Shown here: positions 42,300 to 52,290 of the stretch, piece by piece
Layout: each line of letters opens with the position of its first letter
How positions within the stretch are numbered: position 1 is the stretch's first letter
Source of the DNA: a virus
Length of the DNA stretch: 64,000 nucleotides
Virus record (IMG/VR): IMGVR_UViG_3300008952_000039
Span: 1 to 64,000 of that record
Strand: one strand, 5' to 3'
Program-made: the position numbers and the translations under genes
Notes under the pieces: model-generated
What the model was told of the DNA's origin: nothing
Seen by the model: the letters and a program-made list of their open reading frames with translations, nothing else
Database searches by the model: none

Positions 42300-44123
42300 C
42301 TACCGCTTTTTAACCTGTCTGGAAGTATGGCTACCTGATCTAAGTAGCTTTCTCCGTTGAGAAATCTGAGAGGCAGCTTTCGGCTTGTGTTGAAACCTAC
42401 CCTTACCTCCCTTAGATATATAGGTACTATTGCCGATTTTCTGGCTTGCTAAGTACACCATTCTCACAAGAGCATCTGAAAGGTCATCGTGCTTCCCCTT
42501 CATATTCGGAGCCTCTACTGTAACAAGGTACTTGGAGTGCTTCGTAGCCTGAAGAGATAAAAGTTCTTCAATATAATCACAATGAGTTTGTCCTTCTGGT
42601 ATTGGACTATCATAAAGAGAAATTTTCTGATCCCACATCATATCTTTGAAGGTCTTAAATATTTCAGAAGAAATGGTCTTCGTCATATGTTTAGCCTTCA
42701 TTTGCTTTAGCCCTCTTTTGGACAGTGCCTGCTCTAATGGTATTCCAGCCCACTGGTCAAACAGACCCTCTGAAATATAAAATCTCTTTGACAGAGATAA
42801 AATCCAATCTGCCACATCATCAAATTCCAATCTCTCTTTATCCTTGAAGTCACCCTCTCCAGCTTTTATCTGATCAACCAAGTCTACAACAATACAGGGA
42901 TTTCCCTTCTTAGTCTCAATGTGTCCTATAGCGATAGCTGTACCATCACCAACCAATCCAAGGTCAAGCCCTAAGAAATAAGTGGTTCCGTATCTTCCTT
43001 GCGAAACTGCTTTGAGAGAAGGATCTATACAAGCCTCTAAATCTCTTCTATCTTCAATCCAACCTCTGGTTCTGTCTGTAAATTCTCCACCATACTCTGT
43101 AAAGAAAACTGTAGTGTCTTTTATATAGTGCTTCTCAAATTCACTGGCTGGAACGGTGGGGTTCACTTCCCAAGTAGGTGCTTGTATCGCAAGCATATTA
43201 CTTGCTGCCTTGCCTCCAGACATAGCAATCTGGAACAATTTATAGAATTGACCCTGCCTACCTAATGGAGATGAAATTGAGATGATGCGCCCCTCAACTG
43301 GGCCAATTGGAATTCGACTATCGTTCACATCTTTAGGTGAAAAAGCAGAAGTAGAAGGTGTGACCGCATTGTAGACTGCTTCGGCTCCAGATTGACCTTT
43401 GTCTGTGAAGTGAGCTACCTCATCTAAAATCACAACCAAGTTACCAGCACCACGAAGCCCCTTCGCAACGCAAGATCGAAATGTGATTTTTAATGTAGCT
43501 TTAGCCGTAGGGTCATCTGCATATACGCCATACCTATCAATATCTTGTGGAGTCTGGAATCTGGCATAACTCTGAGTGTTGTTAGCTGTGTAAGGTGCAA
43601 AAAACGCACAATTTCTAAAGTGACCGCTCACTTCTTGGTACAAAAGACCTGCCTGATCCTTATCAGTAGCAACTGAAATGATCTGGATATTATTAGAAGA
43701 GGGCAGACCATAGTATGCCTGTGGATCTCCTTTTGAGATTAATTTATATGTCTCATACGCTGCAATACAAGCACTGAGGGTGGTCTTTCCCGATCTACGT
43801 CCAATTGAAAGGATCATTTCCCGTCTTTCTTTACCTTTCTCAACTTTCTTTATATTACAGCGACCCTCTTTAAATAGATGCTCTAAGTATTCTGCTTCTG
43901 TGAGGTGTTGGTAATTCTCCCTTCTCCAATCAGAAATAGGGATTGTTTTCACTTTGTCCTCTAAGGGAATACCATAATGCGCTTTCAAAATTACCTTCTG
44001 AACAGGGAAAAGGCGCATACCCAAACCCCAATCACTTTCTATAAAAGTGATTATATCTGCTATCGCTCCTTTTTTAGACCCCTTAGTCCGACCAACAGAA
44101 GTGGCGATTGAAGACAGGCTCAT
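42300..44123 (-). CDS. terL: Terminase large subunit
   Basis: 607 residues. ATPase domain: Walker A GRRSGKTT (108-115), Walker B LVVILDE (229-235) and a coupling block ISSPLG near 294. Nuclease domain: LGLDLG (Asp 387), FDQWAG (Asp 456) and KHDDLSDALVRM (Asp 546, 547, 550). All key parts of the packaging motor are present, so it should cut and pump DNA. It overlaps the upstream gene by ATGA. The C-terminal Lys/Arg/Ser-rich tail is probably flexible. Confidence 0.95.
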   Translation of the reverse strand: MSLSSIATSVGRTKGSKKGAIADIITFIESDWGLGMRLFPVQKVILKAHYGIPLEDKVKTIPISDWRRENYQHLTEAEYLEHLFKEGRCNIKKVEKGKERREMILSIGRRSGKTTLSACIAAYETYKLISKGDPQAYYGLPSSNNIQIISVATDKDQAGLLYQEVSGHFRNCAFFAPYTANNTQSYARFQTPQDIDRYGVYADDPTAKATLKITFRSCVAKGLRGAGNLVVILDEVAHFTDKGQSGAEAVYNAVTPSTSAFSPKDVNDSRIPIGPVEGRIISISSPLGRQGQFYKLFQIAMSGGKAASNMLAIQAPTWEVNPTVPASEFEKHYIKDTTVFFTEYGGEFTDRTRGWIEDRRDLEACIDPSLKAVSQGRYGTTYFLGLDLGLVGDGTAIAIGHIETKKGNPCIVVDLVDQIKAGEGDFKDKERLEFDDVADWILSLSKRFYISEGLFDQWAGIPLEQALSKRGLKQMKAKHMTKTISSEIFKTFKDMMWDQKISLYDSPIPEGQTHCDYIEELLSLQATKHSKYLVTVEAPNMKGKHDDLSDALVRMVYLASQKIGNSTYISKGGKGRFQHKPKAASQISQRRKLLRSGSHTSRQVKKR

Positions 44124-44794
44124 TTTTCATTCCTCATACGATTCTTAGCCTCGTCCTCCCAATCATCCTCTAAGCGTTTTGATAGCTTGGCGAAAACAGT
44201 CTCTATCATCTCAGTTCTGAGGTTGCTGTCTTCCATTGCACCCCTAAAAGTCTCCATAATGAAGCTGAATAACGTCTTGAAGGAATTGCTTTCCAAGTCT
44301 ACAGAGTGCTGTGAAATCAGTTCCTTCTTCTTTAGATATGTATCTGCAAGAGATTTAAGAGCATTAACCCTACGGACTGAGATAGCAGAAGTAGCATTAC
44401 CACTGCGCTCTGCTTCCTCTCTCTCAAACCCAAGTGAGAAGGCTTCTTCAGCAAGACCAACCATCACATGATCCAAAACCCTTCCACTATCAGGTTGTGA
44501 TTTCACTGTTCGTAAAATTGGATCGTGAGATGAGGCTACTCCTTTTTGTCTCACTCTTTCCGCAACAACATCATTAGCTGCTGTTATCACAGGAGCCTGT
44601 TTTCTGCCGGGTTTAGTATTCATCACATAGGGAGTATCATCCCCCTTCAAAAGAATTATATCTGTGTCGTGGAGCGAATCCACATCTCTCCACTTCTTTT
44701 TCCCAAACTCATCTTCAACTTTAATTCTAAGGGCTTCCTTCGGAAGAGTTTCTAAAATCTTCTTTTTATCCGCAGGGTCTTTTACAACTTTCAC
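44120..44794 (-). CDS. Putative small terminase-like protein
   Basis: 224 residues from a GTG with a GGGAGGA site. The first 80 residues are mixed. The rest is helical, with an FEREEAERSG and ISVRRVNALKSLADTYLKKKEL segment and an amphipathic end that may oligomerise. It sits directly upstream of the large terminase with an ATGA overlap, where the small subunit normally lies. No clear helix-turn-helix is visible, so the assignment rests mostly on position. Confidence 0.5.
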   Translation of the reverse strand: MKVVKDPADKKKILETLPKEALRIKVEDEFGKKKWRDVDSLHDTDIILLKGDDTPYVMNTKPGRKQAPVITAANDVVAERVRQKGVASSHDPILRTVKSQPDSGRVLDHVMVGLAEEAFSLGFEREEAERSGNATSAISVRRVNALKSLADTYLKKKELISQHSVDLESNSFKTLFSFIMETFRGAMEDSNLRTEMIETVFAKLSKRLEDDWEDEAKNRMRNEK

Positions 44795-44849
44795 AATATC
44801 CTCCCACTAATTGAGCATGTAATAATACCCAAAAATAGCAGATCCAAAC

Positions 44850-45431
44850 TTAGGACAAGGTTACCCCTCCAAAGGCTGTTCCACTGCCAAGCATATTTCC
44901 GTCAGTGAGGGATAGAGTTAGGCAAGGGTTTTGACCACGAATAGACTGAGAGAATTGAATAAACCCTCCGTGTCTACCATCAAGACAAGTAATAGTAACA
45001 TCAGTACCAACCGCAACAGCGTTCCAACCGGGAAGTCCAGTACCGTTAGTAGGGTCATGTTTAATAGCAGCAGCTATATTCGCAGCAATTACAGTATCCG
45101 CTGCTGGCGCACCAGAAGTACCAACAGCAAAATGAACACCTGCTTTTAATCTATACTTCCCAAGGTAGATTTCCGTAAGGTCGCTTCCTGTTGCCCCTGT
45201 CCAAAAGTCATTGTTAGCAACGGTAATCGTAGCAGTAGCATTTCCTGTAGTAATGGTTCCATTTCTGGACTTCCCATCAGAGGTTGTAAGGGTGCTGGAA
45301 GTAGTCTTGCTGTAAGACTGCGTATAGTTTATGCCGACCTCAGAAGGTGAAGTGATGCCCGGCACAAGGGTGCTAAAGTCTCCAGCAGAGGAGAGCTTTT
45401 TCGCATCTGTAAATGGTGGGTATCTCTTCAT
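44850..45431 (-). CDS. Beta-rich structural protein
   Basis: 193 residues. Ser/Thr-rich and beta-prone, with IAANIAAAIKHDP and VAVGTDVTITCLDG, a pattern common in phage structural proteins and also present in the sheath insertions. A head or tail surface role is inferred. No enzyme motif is seen. Confidence 0.55.
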   Translation of the reverse strand: MKRYPPFTDAKKLSSAGDFSTLVPGITSPSEVGINYTQSYSKTTSSTLTTSDGKSRNGTITTGNATATITVANNDFWTGATGSDLTEIYLGKYRLKAGVHFAVGTSGAPAADTVIAANIAAAIKHDPTNGTGLPGWNAVAVGTDVTITCLDGRHGGFIQFSQSIRGQNPCLTLSLTDGNMLGSGTAFGGVTLS

Positions 45432-45440
45432 ATCAAACTC

Positions 45441-45968
45441 CTACTTCCCTGTGAAAGTCCAATCAGTAAAGGCTGTCTTGTTGGTTTCTTTAACCTCATC
45501 CACACTCTCTTCTTCGACTTTCACACGACTAAGTGTTTTCACTTGCTCGTCCTGTGGAATTTCAGAGGGGGTTGGAGGGGTCTTCTTTGCTGCTTGGGGA
45601 TCAATGTTAGGGTCATTGGTCAATTCCCTGCTCTGAGCGAATTCCTTGGTTTCCCTGTAATATGGGATGTCTGCAAAATATCCTTCAGCACCGTCTTCGG
45701 CACTATCTTGCTTGGCATCTATTACAAAGGCTCCCCACTTCTTCAAAAGGTCTTCATTACTCATTGTTTTCTCCTTATCCCCATTTGAATAAAATCGAAC
45801 CAGATCACTCAGGCTTTGACGAACAGAGGAAATCTTATCCTCAACCCAATCTTCCATCTGGTCACCTTCGTTGACCTGAGAAGAAAGAAATTGAGCCATA
45901 TCCAGAATATCTTTCACATTCTGAACACTCATATAGTTTCCGTCTTTGTCTGCTTTGCGCTCTGGCAT
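45441..45968 (-). CDS. Acidic hypothetical protein
   Basis: 175 residues, rich in Glu, Asp and Lys, helical in the first 100 residues and disordered after that. It belongs to the run of structural-type genes upstream of the terminase. No motif was recognised. Confidence 0.55.
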   Translation of the reverse strand: MPERKADKDGNYMSVQNVKDILDMAQFLSSQVNEGDQMEDWVEDKISSVRQSLSDLVRFYSNGDKEKTMSNEDLLKKWGAFVIDAKQDSAEDGAEGYFADIPYYRETKEFAQSRELTNDPNIDPQAAKKTPPTPSEIPQDEQVKTLSRVKVEEESVDEVKETNKTAFTDWTFTGK

Positions 45969-45970
45969 AG

Positions 45971-46294
45971 TTAAATGTCTCTATAAAAATAGTCTTTTTC
46001 AAAATCATCATTCTGCTGCCTATGAGCAAGCTCACTCAATTCTCTCTGAGTAAAATGTTCATAGGCTTGTGGTATTGTTGGAAGTCCAATCAAATTAGGG
46101 TCAAACTCAGCCGTGGTATCTTCTTCTTCGTCCTCTTCACCATAGCGAAGACCACGAACCATCCCACTCGCTGGGCCAAGTTTATGTTCCCCACTTGCTC
46201 CCTTTTGATTACTCTTTTGAAGTCTATGAATTGTAGCTCTCAGATAGCGTGAAGCTATTTTCGCAGCAGAATTTTGCAGGTTGAATGACATCAT
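45971..46294 (-). CDS. Small hypothetical protein
   Basis: 107 residues with a basic start (Ala, Arg, Lys) and a more acidic end. It overlaps the upstream 702-residue gene by TAATG. No domain is recognised. Confidence 0.55.
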   Translation of the reverse strand: MMSFNLQNSAAKIASRYLRATIHRLQKSNQKGASGEHKLGPASGMVRGLRYGEEDEEEDTTAEFDPNLIGLPTIPQAYEHFTQRELSELAHRQQNDDFEKDYFYRDI

Positions 46295-48402
46295 TACTCC
46301 AAATCAATTCCACCAAAGAAAATCCCTTGGAGATCACTATTCAGAATATCGTCTTCCAACTCAAAACCCTCTAAGGCGGCATTGTGTAGCGTGAATTCAT
46401 TTTCATCATAGGAAGGTGCAAATAGCGAAGCTGTTTGTTCTGCATCAGAAGAATTAGCCATTCTAATCATTTCTCTTTGATATGAAGCAGGGTCTTCAAC
46501 AGGAACAGAAGCAGTCATAACCTTATTGTATTTCTGACATACTATGGCTCCGTCACATTTATTGGCAAAGACACAACCGCCACAACGAGCCATTTTCATC
46601 ACAGAAGGTACTGCATTAGCTCTATGTATGTTCGCACCCTTCTCACACCCTTCCGTGCCTTCAGGAGAGGCATAGGCTTCTGCATCCACATACAAATGAC
46701 CAGATAGTCCTTCGTGCGCTTTACGAATTGAAGCTATCTCTTCTTTGTTTGTTTCTAAGAAATGAGGAGCAAATTTAGCTTGGATGAGAGAAGTTAAATC
46801 TCTACCAGCCCACCCCTCTGTCATTTGCCGCCTAATCCAAGAAGCAGCTTTCACAATACGAGAGCTTTTCACTTCAACTTTCGCTCTCTTTCTCTGTGGA
46901 ACATGTCGGTGTTCCACAGCACCTTTATATTCAGCCTTCTCTTGAGGGGCTGACATATGAGCCTGAGTTTCTTGGAGAAGAGGATTGATAAGTTTAGAAG
47001 CCACCCTCACATCTTCTCTGTTGATAGATCTACGAATGAATGTAATCAAGGCTGTACCACGAACACCATTATCAATAGCTGCTTTGATATTCCGATAAGC
47101 CTTCAAGACTCGTTGTTGTTGTTTGTGCGCCTGTCGGCTGGTAACTGAAGCCTGATCTTCTTTCACATTCTTACGAGATTCACTTTGATGTCTGGTATAT
47201 TGCGCCTCTGAATACCTCCCACTCTTAGTTTGTGAAATTAGTGCAGATGCAGTACGAAGAATAGTATGAGGAGAGTCTTCACTCGCCATCAACTCAGCAG
47301 CTACTTCCTTAGATAAGAAACCGTTTACAACCCATTTGTTTAACTGAGCCTGAGCTTTTCTAACTTGAGCAGCAGCATTCTTCTTAGAATTATCCAGAAC
47401 CTTTCGGCTTGGTTTATGTTGTGAGAATTGTTCTCTGGCTTCTTGTGAAGAAATACGCTCAGAGGGGCGCACATCCACTGGTTTACTTCGTTGTGTTTTC
47501 TTGGGAGATAAGTCCTGTGAATATGACAAGAAAGCTGTTCTAAGCACTTCTTTGGCAGAACCTTCTTTAGCCAACCTTCCAGAAGCCTTCAACTGAGTGC
47601 GATAAAAACTAAGTGCTTCTTTCCAAGGAACCCTCTCTACCACTTTCAAGTTTGTGAATTTTGAAAGAGACTGATCTGAAGACACCAAGTATCTACAAGT
47701 GGAACACTTCTTTCTCAATGCTTTCTTCCACTTCCCATTTTTCAGCCCCTTGAAAGCTGCTTCATAGATAAAAACATTTCCGGCCAAGCCATGTTCCTCT
47801 TTTATGTCCTGTAGGTCTTCTGCAATAAGTTTCACATTATGCCCAAGCGACTGAACGGCTTCTTTCATAATGCTCTCAATGGGATGTCCGAAAGCAGATC
47901 TACGGTGCGCCCGAAATACTACATCTTGTAAAGTCTCTTCGTCTACATTTGAAGCAGATTTCTCTTGAAGAGAACGCTCAAAATCAGCAACCTCTTTATC
48001 TCTATTTGGGATAATTCCTTGTGTTCTACGGTTTACTCCCCAAGCCTCTTCCAATTCCATAATCCCACGATCTACAGGATTTTTAGGAAGCCTGTCTGGG
48101 TCTTGCTCTCCGTGAAGCCAGCCCAACCCAGCAAGTGAATTCTCTTCCAGCATTTCGGAAAGATCAAAGTCAGCATCAGCATTTTTCACACCAGAAGGCA
48201 TATCACTTGCCTCATCTGGCACAATAAGGTCTTCTGGCAATCCAGCTAAACCACGAACAGAGGGCAATCTTGCTCTCTCTGAAACACCACCGCCAGCCTC
48301 AACATCAAAGTCAAACCCGTCCAGACCGTAGTTCATACCGTCTGTCATTGTGAATTTGTCTGATGGTAATTTAGATTCTGATCTCTTTGATTTCTTAGTC
48401 AT
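46294..48402 (-). CDS. Large cysteine-motif virion-type protein
   Basis: 702 residues. Acidic start, then a helical basic body with many Ser, Arg and Lys residues. Two cysteine sites are seen: KKCSTCRYL near residue 235 and RCGGCVFANKCDGAIVCQKY near residue 615, the latter probably binding metal. The C-terminus is acidic. It overlaps the next upstream gene by 8 bases. Size and charge resemble an internal virion protein, but no homology-based function can be given. Confidence 0.55.
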   Translation of the reverse strand: MTKKSKRSESKLPSDKFTMTDGMNYGLDGFDFDVEAGGGVSERARLPSVRGLAGLPEDLIVPDEASDMPSGVKNADADFDLSEMLEENSLAGLGWLHGEQDPDRLPKNPVDRGIMELEEAWGVNRRTQGIIPNRDKEVADFERSLQEKSASNVDEETLQDVVFRAHRRSAFGHPIESIMKEAVQSLGHNVKLIAEDLQDIKEEHGLAGNVFIYEAAFKGLKNGKWKKALRKKCSTCRYLVSSDQSLSKFTNLKVVERVPWKEALSFYRTQLKASGRLAKEGSAKEVLRTAFLSYSQDLSPKKTQRSKPVDVRPSERISSQEAREQFSQHKPSRKVLDNSKKNAAAQVRKAQAQLNKWVVNGFLSKEVAAELMASEDSPHTILRTASALISQTKSGRYSEAQYTRHQSESRKNVKEDQASVTSRQAHKQQQRVLKAYRNIKAAIDNGVRGTALITFIRRSINREDVRVASKLINPLLQETQAHMSAPQEKAEYKGAVEHRHVPQRKRAKVEVKSSRIVKAASWIRRQMTEGWAGRDLTSLIQAKFAPHFLETNKEEIASIRKAHEGLSGHLYVDAEAYASPEGTEGCEKGANIHRANAVPSVMKMARCGGCVFANKCDGAIVCQKYNKVMTASVPVEDPASYQREMIRMANSSDAEQTASLFAPSYDENEFTLHNAALEGFELEDDILNSDLQGIFFGGIDLE

Positions 48403-49042
48403 GTTTCTGCCTCATAAAACGGAGTGCAACCCTTGAAGCCTTTGGCTCATACAACGAAGCGGTCTTCTTACGAGCGGTTTTTGGAGATGTGTGTTGCTCA
48501 TCCATTTCCTCTTCTTGTTCTTCTGCCCAAGATTCAGGGTCTTTCTTTATATCTTCAGCATCCTCAATAATCTGAGCAACCTCTTCCTTCTCTTCTGGAG
48601 ATTCCTGTCTTGAAACTGCTGACCAATGTGGAGCCTGCACCTCATCATAGAGAGTATCTGAAAGAGATGAGAAAGCTTCAACAGCATTCATATAAGCTTT
48701 TCTCATCTCATTAATTCTAAAAACGTATCCTTTCCCACCCAAACAACCATCAGGAGATACATCTGCACTTCTCACTTTTGAGAAGGTGCTATACGCACTC
48801 AAAGCATGACCAAGAGCAGCATTGGTAGATCTAAGAACCTTCGCCAAGCATTTCACTTTCTTAGGTTGGAAAGCATAATCAGGAGTAATCTGCCGTTCAG
48901 AGGCTCCAGTGTCACCCCAAGCCCATTCACCGCCTTCAGACTTATCTTTAATAAATCTAACTTCACCAGCCGTTCTGGTCATTGGGGGCTTCTTCTCTCC
49001 GAAGATTGTTGGCCCCCAAGCTTTGATTAGAGCATCTTTCAT
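48395..49042 (-). CDS. Hypothetical head-cluster protein
   Basis: 215 residues. The first 130 residues are an ordinary mixed domain with a Cys-Gly-Gly turn, and the end is acidic and then basic. The start ATG has only a weak site (two bases from the stop of the previous gene). Together with its two neighbours it forms a conserved-looking block of virion-type proteins. Function is unknown. Confidence 0.5.
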   Translation of the reverse strand: MKDALIKAWGPTIFGEKKPPMTRTAGEVRFIKDKSEGGEWAWGDTGASERQITPDYAFQPKKVKCLAKVLRSTNAALGHALSAYSTFSKVRSADVSPDGCLGGKGYVFRINEMRKAYMNAVEAFSSLSDTLYDEVQAPHWSAVSRQESPEEKEEVAQIIEDAEDIKKDPESWAEEQEEEMDEQHTSPKTARKKTASLYEPKASRVALRFMRQKHD

Positions 49043-49043
49043 T

Positions 49044-49616
49044 TTACACCTTCAAAGGACTTCCACTATCATCAAACAATCTTTCAATGAGGTATTGATC
49101 CCCATCCTTTTTGAAAGACCAGAGATCCTTAGTGGCTTTATGTATCAATTCACCTTCTTTATTAGAAGATGCAAACAAGGCTGAAATATCTCCAAGATTA
49201 GACACTCTCATTGAAACTGAACCTGCTTGCTTAGATTTAGACGGATATAAATGAAGAGGATCAAACCCTCCAAATTCTCCAGTATCCCACTTCACAAAGA
49301 CCCTGCCTTCATGTGTGGTAGCCTCTCCAAAAGCTGTTCTCACAGTTACTACCGTTCCAGTAGTATTAGGATGAGGAGGGTTGTCATAGGTTAGAACCGC
49401 CCCCAAATCACCAGCAAAAAGAACCCTTGATCCAGCCGTAATGGGGAGCCGTATACACTTGCTGCGCTTCACCTTGTCTGTAAGGTCACGAACAGATCTT
49501 GCAGCTTTCCCACCAAATTCTCCAGATAGAAAATGATCCAAAGAACCCCGATCACCATCTTTAGAAGCGGTGTTTATGAAGGGAGAATTTATTAAAGAAT
49601 TCCAGAAATCAGACAT
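49044..49616 (-). CDS. SH3-like virion-type protein
   Basis: 190 residues. The middle (about residues 60-125) reads as an SH3-like beta barrel: GSRVLFAGDLGAVLTY, GTVVTVRTAFGEAT, GRVFVKWDTGEFGGFD. It resembles the start of the 34359-34961 product. The upstream gap of about 64 bases has a TATAAT box near 49663 on the minus strand and may hold a promoter. Function is unknown. Confidence 0.55.
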   Translation of the reverse strand: MSDFWNSLINSPFINTASKDGDRGSLDHFLSGEFGGKAARSVRDLTDKVKRSKCIRLPITAGSRVLFAGDLGAVLTYDNPPHPNTTGTVVTVRTAFGEATTHEGRVFVKWDTGEFGGFDPLHLYPSKSKQAGSVSMRVSNLGDISALFASSNKEGELIHKATKDLWSFKKDGDQYLIERLFDDSGSPLKV

Positions 49617-49680
49617 GGTTACCCTCTACATCAAAATACGATTTCTCAATACATTAAGATTATAGAGACATAAACGACTA

Positions 49681-50886
49681 CTATACATCACGAATAACTG
49701 AGAAGAAAAAGCTGGTGGTGGTCTGTCCAGCAAAGTCAATCGCAAAAGATCCAACTGCCTTATTGCTCACAAAGGGGTTTCCCGACTTGGGTTCCATTAA
49801 AACCGCATAGTTTAAGTCTGGCTGTTGAACCTCAAAGCTAAAGGTCTGAGTAGTTGTATTGGCATAGGTCAATTCTCCGATAATCCGATCTTCGTGGAGA
49901 ACCCCTAAACCACTCGCAACACCTCTTGTACAGGAAGTCAATTTAACTATGGTAGTTGCACTGGTAGCTACTAAAGCTCCCATCTTGCATGAATGGAATG
50001 TGAAAGTGCGGTCACCATCTAAAGTCACATTCCCAAGTGAAGAACAATTAGAAGCCAATAAAGCACCTGCCCCACTGAGATTAGAAGAGATAAAAGGGTC
50101 AGCCGTACTGCTTGGGCTGGAATTGCAGTCCAGAATTCTATAGCTATTCCCAACCACAGAAGAAAGAGTACCTAAATTATCATAGTCCAATTGCAGAGAA
50201 GAAATATCCAAAACACCCTTCATACAAAATTCCGCACACTCTTCAACAAGGCAGACTGCTGTAGCAGCACTACTGCTCATTGAGCCACCATACACAGCTA
50301 TGCGACAAGCAGAAGCAGCCCGTACTGGATATGAACCAGCACCAGTAGCTACAAAATGACAATTCAAAAGATTAATTCCAAGCAATCCAACATTAGAAGT
50401 AGATCCTCCTACAACTCGGACACAAGATTGGGAAGCATTAGAATTCTTAATGTGAAAACCCTCTATTCTCACATACTGCGGTACGGAGACATTTTCTTGA
50501 ATGGTAATCGTGTCCGTAGCAGTTGCAGATTGCAAGAGAACATACCCAATAGCCAATAGTGTGACACCGTTCCTAATAATCGTAATATCTTCCTGATAAG
50601 AACCAGAAGCTACCAAAATCACATAGGGGTTGGTATCACTGGAATCTGAAGGAACATCATCAAGGGCTGCTTGTACTGTAGTGTGAGAAGCACCTGCTCC
50701 AGCAGCACCTACCACAAAGACATTATCAACAGACTGAATTCCACAAATGTCTGTAAGTTTTACTGCGGAAGTAACCACAGCATCCACAAACTGAATGGAA
50801 CCATCTACTGCCATAGAAATCTTTATGGTATTTCCACTGGCTGGTTCGATTTGTAACTGGTCTACTTGAAAGGGATCTTGAGCCAT
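49681..50886 (-). CDS. Right-handed beta-helix structural protein
   Basis: 401 residues. Residues 70-270 have a repeating coil pattern (VILVASGSYQEDITI, VRIEGFHIKN, LLGINLLNCHFV, RIAVYGGSMS) typical of pectate lyase-like beta-helices. No Asp triad for polysaccharide cleavage can be made out. The C-terminal 80 residues form a separate beta domain. It is probably a spike or appendage. The gene starts the structural block that leads into the terminase. Confidence 0.6.
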   Translation of the reverse strand: MAQDPFQVDQLQIEPASGNTIKISMAVDGSIQFVDAVVTSAVKLTDICGIQSVDNVFVVGAAGAGASHTTVQAALDDVPSDSSDTNPYVILVASGSYQEDITIIRNGVTLLAIGYVLLQSATATDTITIQENVSVPQYVRIEGFHIKNSNASQSCVRVVGGSTSNVGLLGINLLNCHFVATGAGSYPVRAASACRIAVYGGSMSSSAATAVCLVEECAEFCMKGVLDISSLQLDYDNLGTLSSVVGNSYRILDCNSSPSSTADPFISSNLSGAGALLASNCSSLGNVTLDGDRTFTFHSCKMGALVATSATTIVKLTSCTRGVASGLGVLHEDRIIGELTYANTTTQTFSFEVQQPDLNYAVLMEPKSGNPFVSNKAVGSFAIDFAGQTTTSFFFSVIRDV

Positions 50887-50893
50887 AATTCAC

Positions 50894-51319
50894 CTACACG
50901 AATACGTCATATCCGATGCTACCCGTATAGGTGACACCAGTTTCGATTGTAAAACCGTTGACTGTTTTACTGGTAATTCTGGCAGGAACGAAATCTGCCA
51001 TTGAAAGAATGACCCGATAAGTTGTATCGTCCATTGCAGCTAAGAAGGTCACATCAACTGTGGTTGCAGCCGTGAAGGTGGCAAACCCATTTACAGCACT
51101 TGTACTCATAACATCTAACACCTGTGTAATTGCTGTCCGAATATCGCTAATCACGGAATTCGGCAGAGAAGAATAAGAATCTTGGATTAAACCAAAAGGG
51201 GTCTGTATATTTCTAACAGAAATGGAATTCTCATCTATATACACAATCGTGAAATAGTAGATCTGTGTGCCTGTTCCCGAAGAATATGTGAAATCGGCTT
51301 GTGATAATGCTAATGCCAT
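50894..51319 (-). CDS. Beta-rich structural protein
   Basis: 141 residues from the ATG at 51319, preceded by GGGTGGGA. A TTG at 51334 would add five residues. The sequence is Thr/Ser/Val-rich and beta-prone without a motif. It lies between a small unknown gene and the beta-helix gene and probably belongs to the same virion structure. Confidence 0.55.
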   Translation of the reverse strand: MALALSQADFTYSSGTGTQIYYFTIVYIDENSISVRNIQTPFGLIQDSYSSLPNSVISDIRTAITQVLDVMSTSAVNGFATFTAATTVDVTFLAAMDDTTYRVILSMADFVPARITSKTVNGFTIETGVTYTGSIGYDVFV

Positions 51320-51327
51320 ATCCCACC

Positions 51328-51642
51328 CTACCAAATACCAGAGGTTTCAAACCCACGCTTCTCCAGCCAATCTTTAAGATCAACCAAAGACCCGTGATTA
51401 GAAGACCAAATAGAAATGTAATCAAAACCCGTCTGTATACCAAGATCCTTAATCTCAGTTATAGAACCAAGTTTCACCTTACCATCCCTCAAAGACTTCA
51501 ATAAAGAAGGGAGGGATTGAAAGTCTACCGAAGAGGTAGCATAGATCTTTACCCGATACTCATTAGTAGCTCTTTTTCTAAGCCACTGACGAGCAAGGTC
51601 TTTCGCCATAATTACTACTTTTTCACTTGGTTTGTCTTTCAT
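51328..51642 (-). CDS. Small hypothetical protein
   Basis: 104 residues, basic alpha/beta mix ending with a Trp-rich turn. It is the first gene of the structural block after the sigma-like gene. No motif was recognised. Confidence 0.55.
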   Translation of the reverse strand: MKDKPSEKVVIMAKDLARQWLRKRATNEYRVKIYATSSVDFQSLPSLLKSLRDGKVKLGSITEIKDLGIQTGFDYISIWSSNHGSLVDLKDWLEKRGFETSGIW

Positions 51643-51687
51643 TTCTTAAACTCCCCTATCAACAAAAGAGAATAAGAAGATTAGTGA

Positions 51688-52290
51688 TTAAGTCAACCGA
51701 TAGGATTTCTGATTTGTGGTCTTACTTCTCTGAACCTCTCTGAGAATATTCAAATTCTTAGAGATCAATTCAAAGACTGTTCCATAGATTTTCATTGTCG
51801 GATTTTCTTTCAGTCGTTTTGTAGATCGTATGAAGCGATGTCGTACAAGACCCTGAGAAACCCCCAATCTATTAGCCACCTCGGATTGACAGGTCGTTTC
51901 AAACATCAACTTCATTATTTTCACATCAAGAGTGTCTGAAAGGAATCCAGCAAGATCCTTCATCATTTTCACATAATCAATATCAGGCAAAGATAGCTGA
52001 AATTGAATTCTGGAGGTTGCCCTCTGCAATCTATAGCAAACAGTGGGTTGTGATACTCCAAAAATAGTTGCAATATCCGTCTGCTTTAGGTGCTTGAAAA
52101 AATACAATTCAATAAAGTCTGCTTCTCTCGGTGGCAAACTCTCAATTATCACTTTAACTCTGTCCAGCCTCCTACGGCTTTCCACCGTCATTCCTGATGA
52201 GGGCCAAATAAAAGCATCATCTGTTGAAAACCTTGTTTCGATATCCATAGGATCTGGTGTGTAATAGCCTACCCATTTAGTCATTCTCAT
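51688..52290 (-). CDS. Tandem sigma-region-4-like HTH protein
   Basis: 200 residues from the ATG at 52290, six bases after GGAGG; ATG 52284 is an alternative and a TTG further upstream is less likely. Two helix-turn-helix units are visible. The first (about residues 45-95) has LPPREADFIELYFFKHLKQTDIATIFGVSQPTV, the classic sigma70 region 4 form. The second (about 115-155) has MFETTCQSEVANRLGVSQGLVRHRFIRSTKRL. There is no region 2. It could be a sigma-like factor or a DNA-binding co-activator for late promoters. It is translated directly after the NusG-like gene and precedes the late block. Confidence 0.75.
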   Translation of the reverse strand: MRMTKWVGYYTPDPMDIETRFSTDDAFIWPSSGMTVESRRRLDRVKVIIESLPPREADFIELYFFKHLKQTDIATIFGVSQPTVCYRLQRATSRIQFQLSLPDIDYVKMMKDLAGFLSDTLDVKIMKLMFETTCQSEVANRLGVSQGLVRHRFIRSTKRLKENPTMKIYGTVFELISKNLNILREVQRSKTTNQKSYRLT

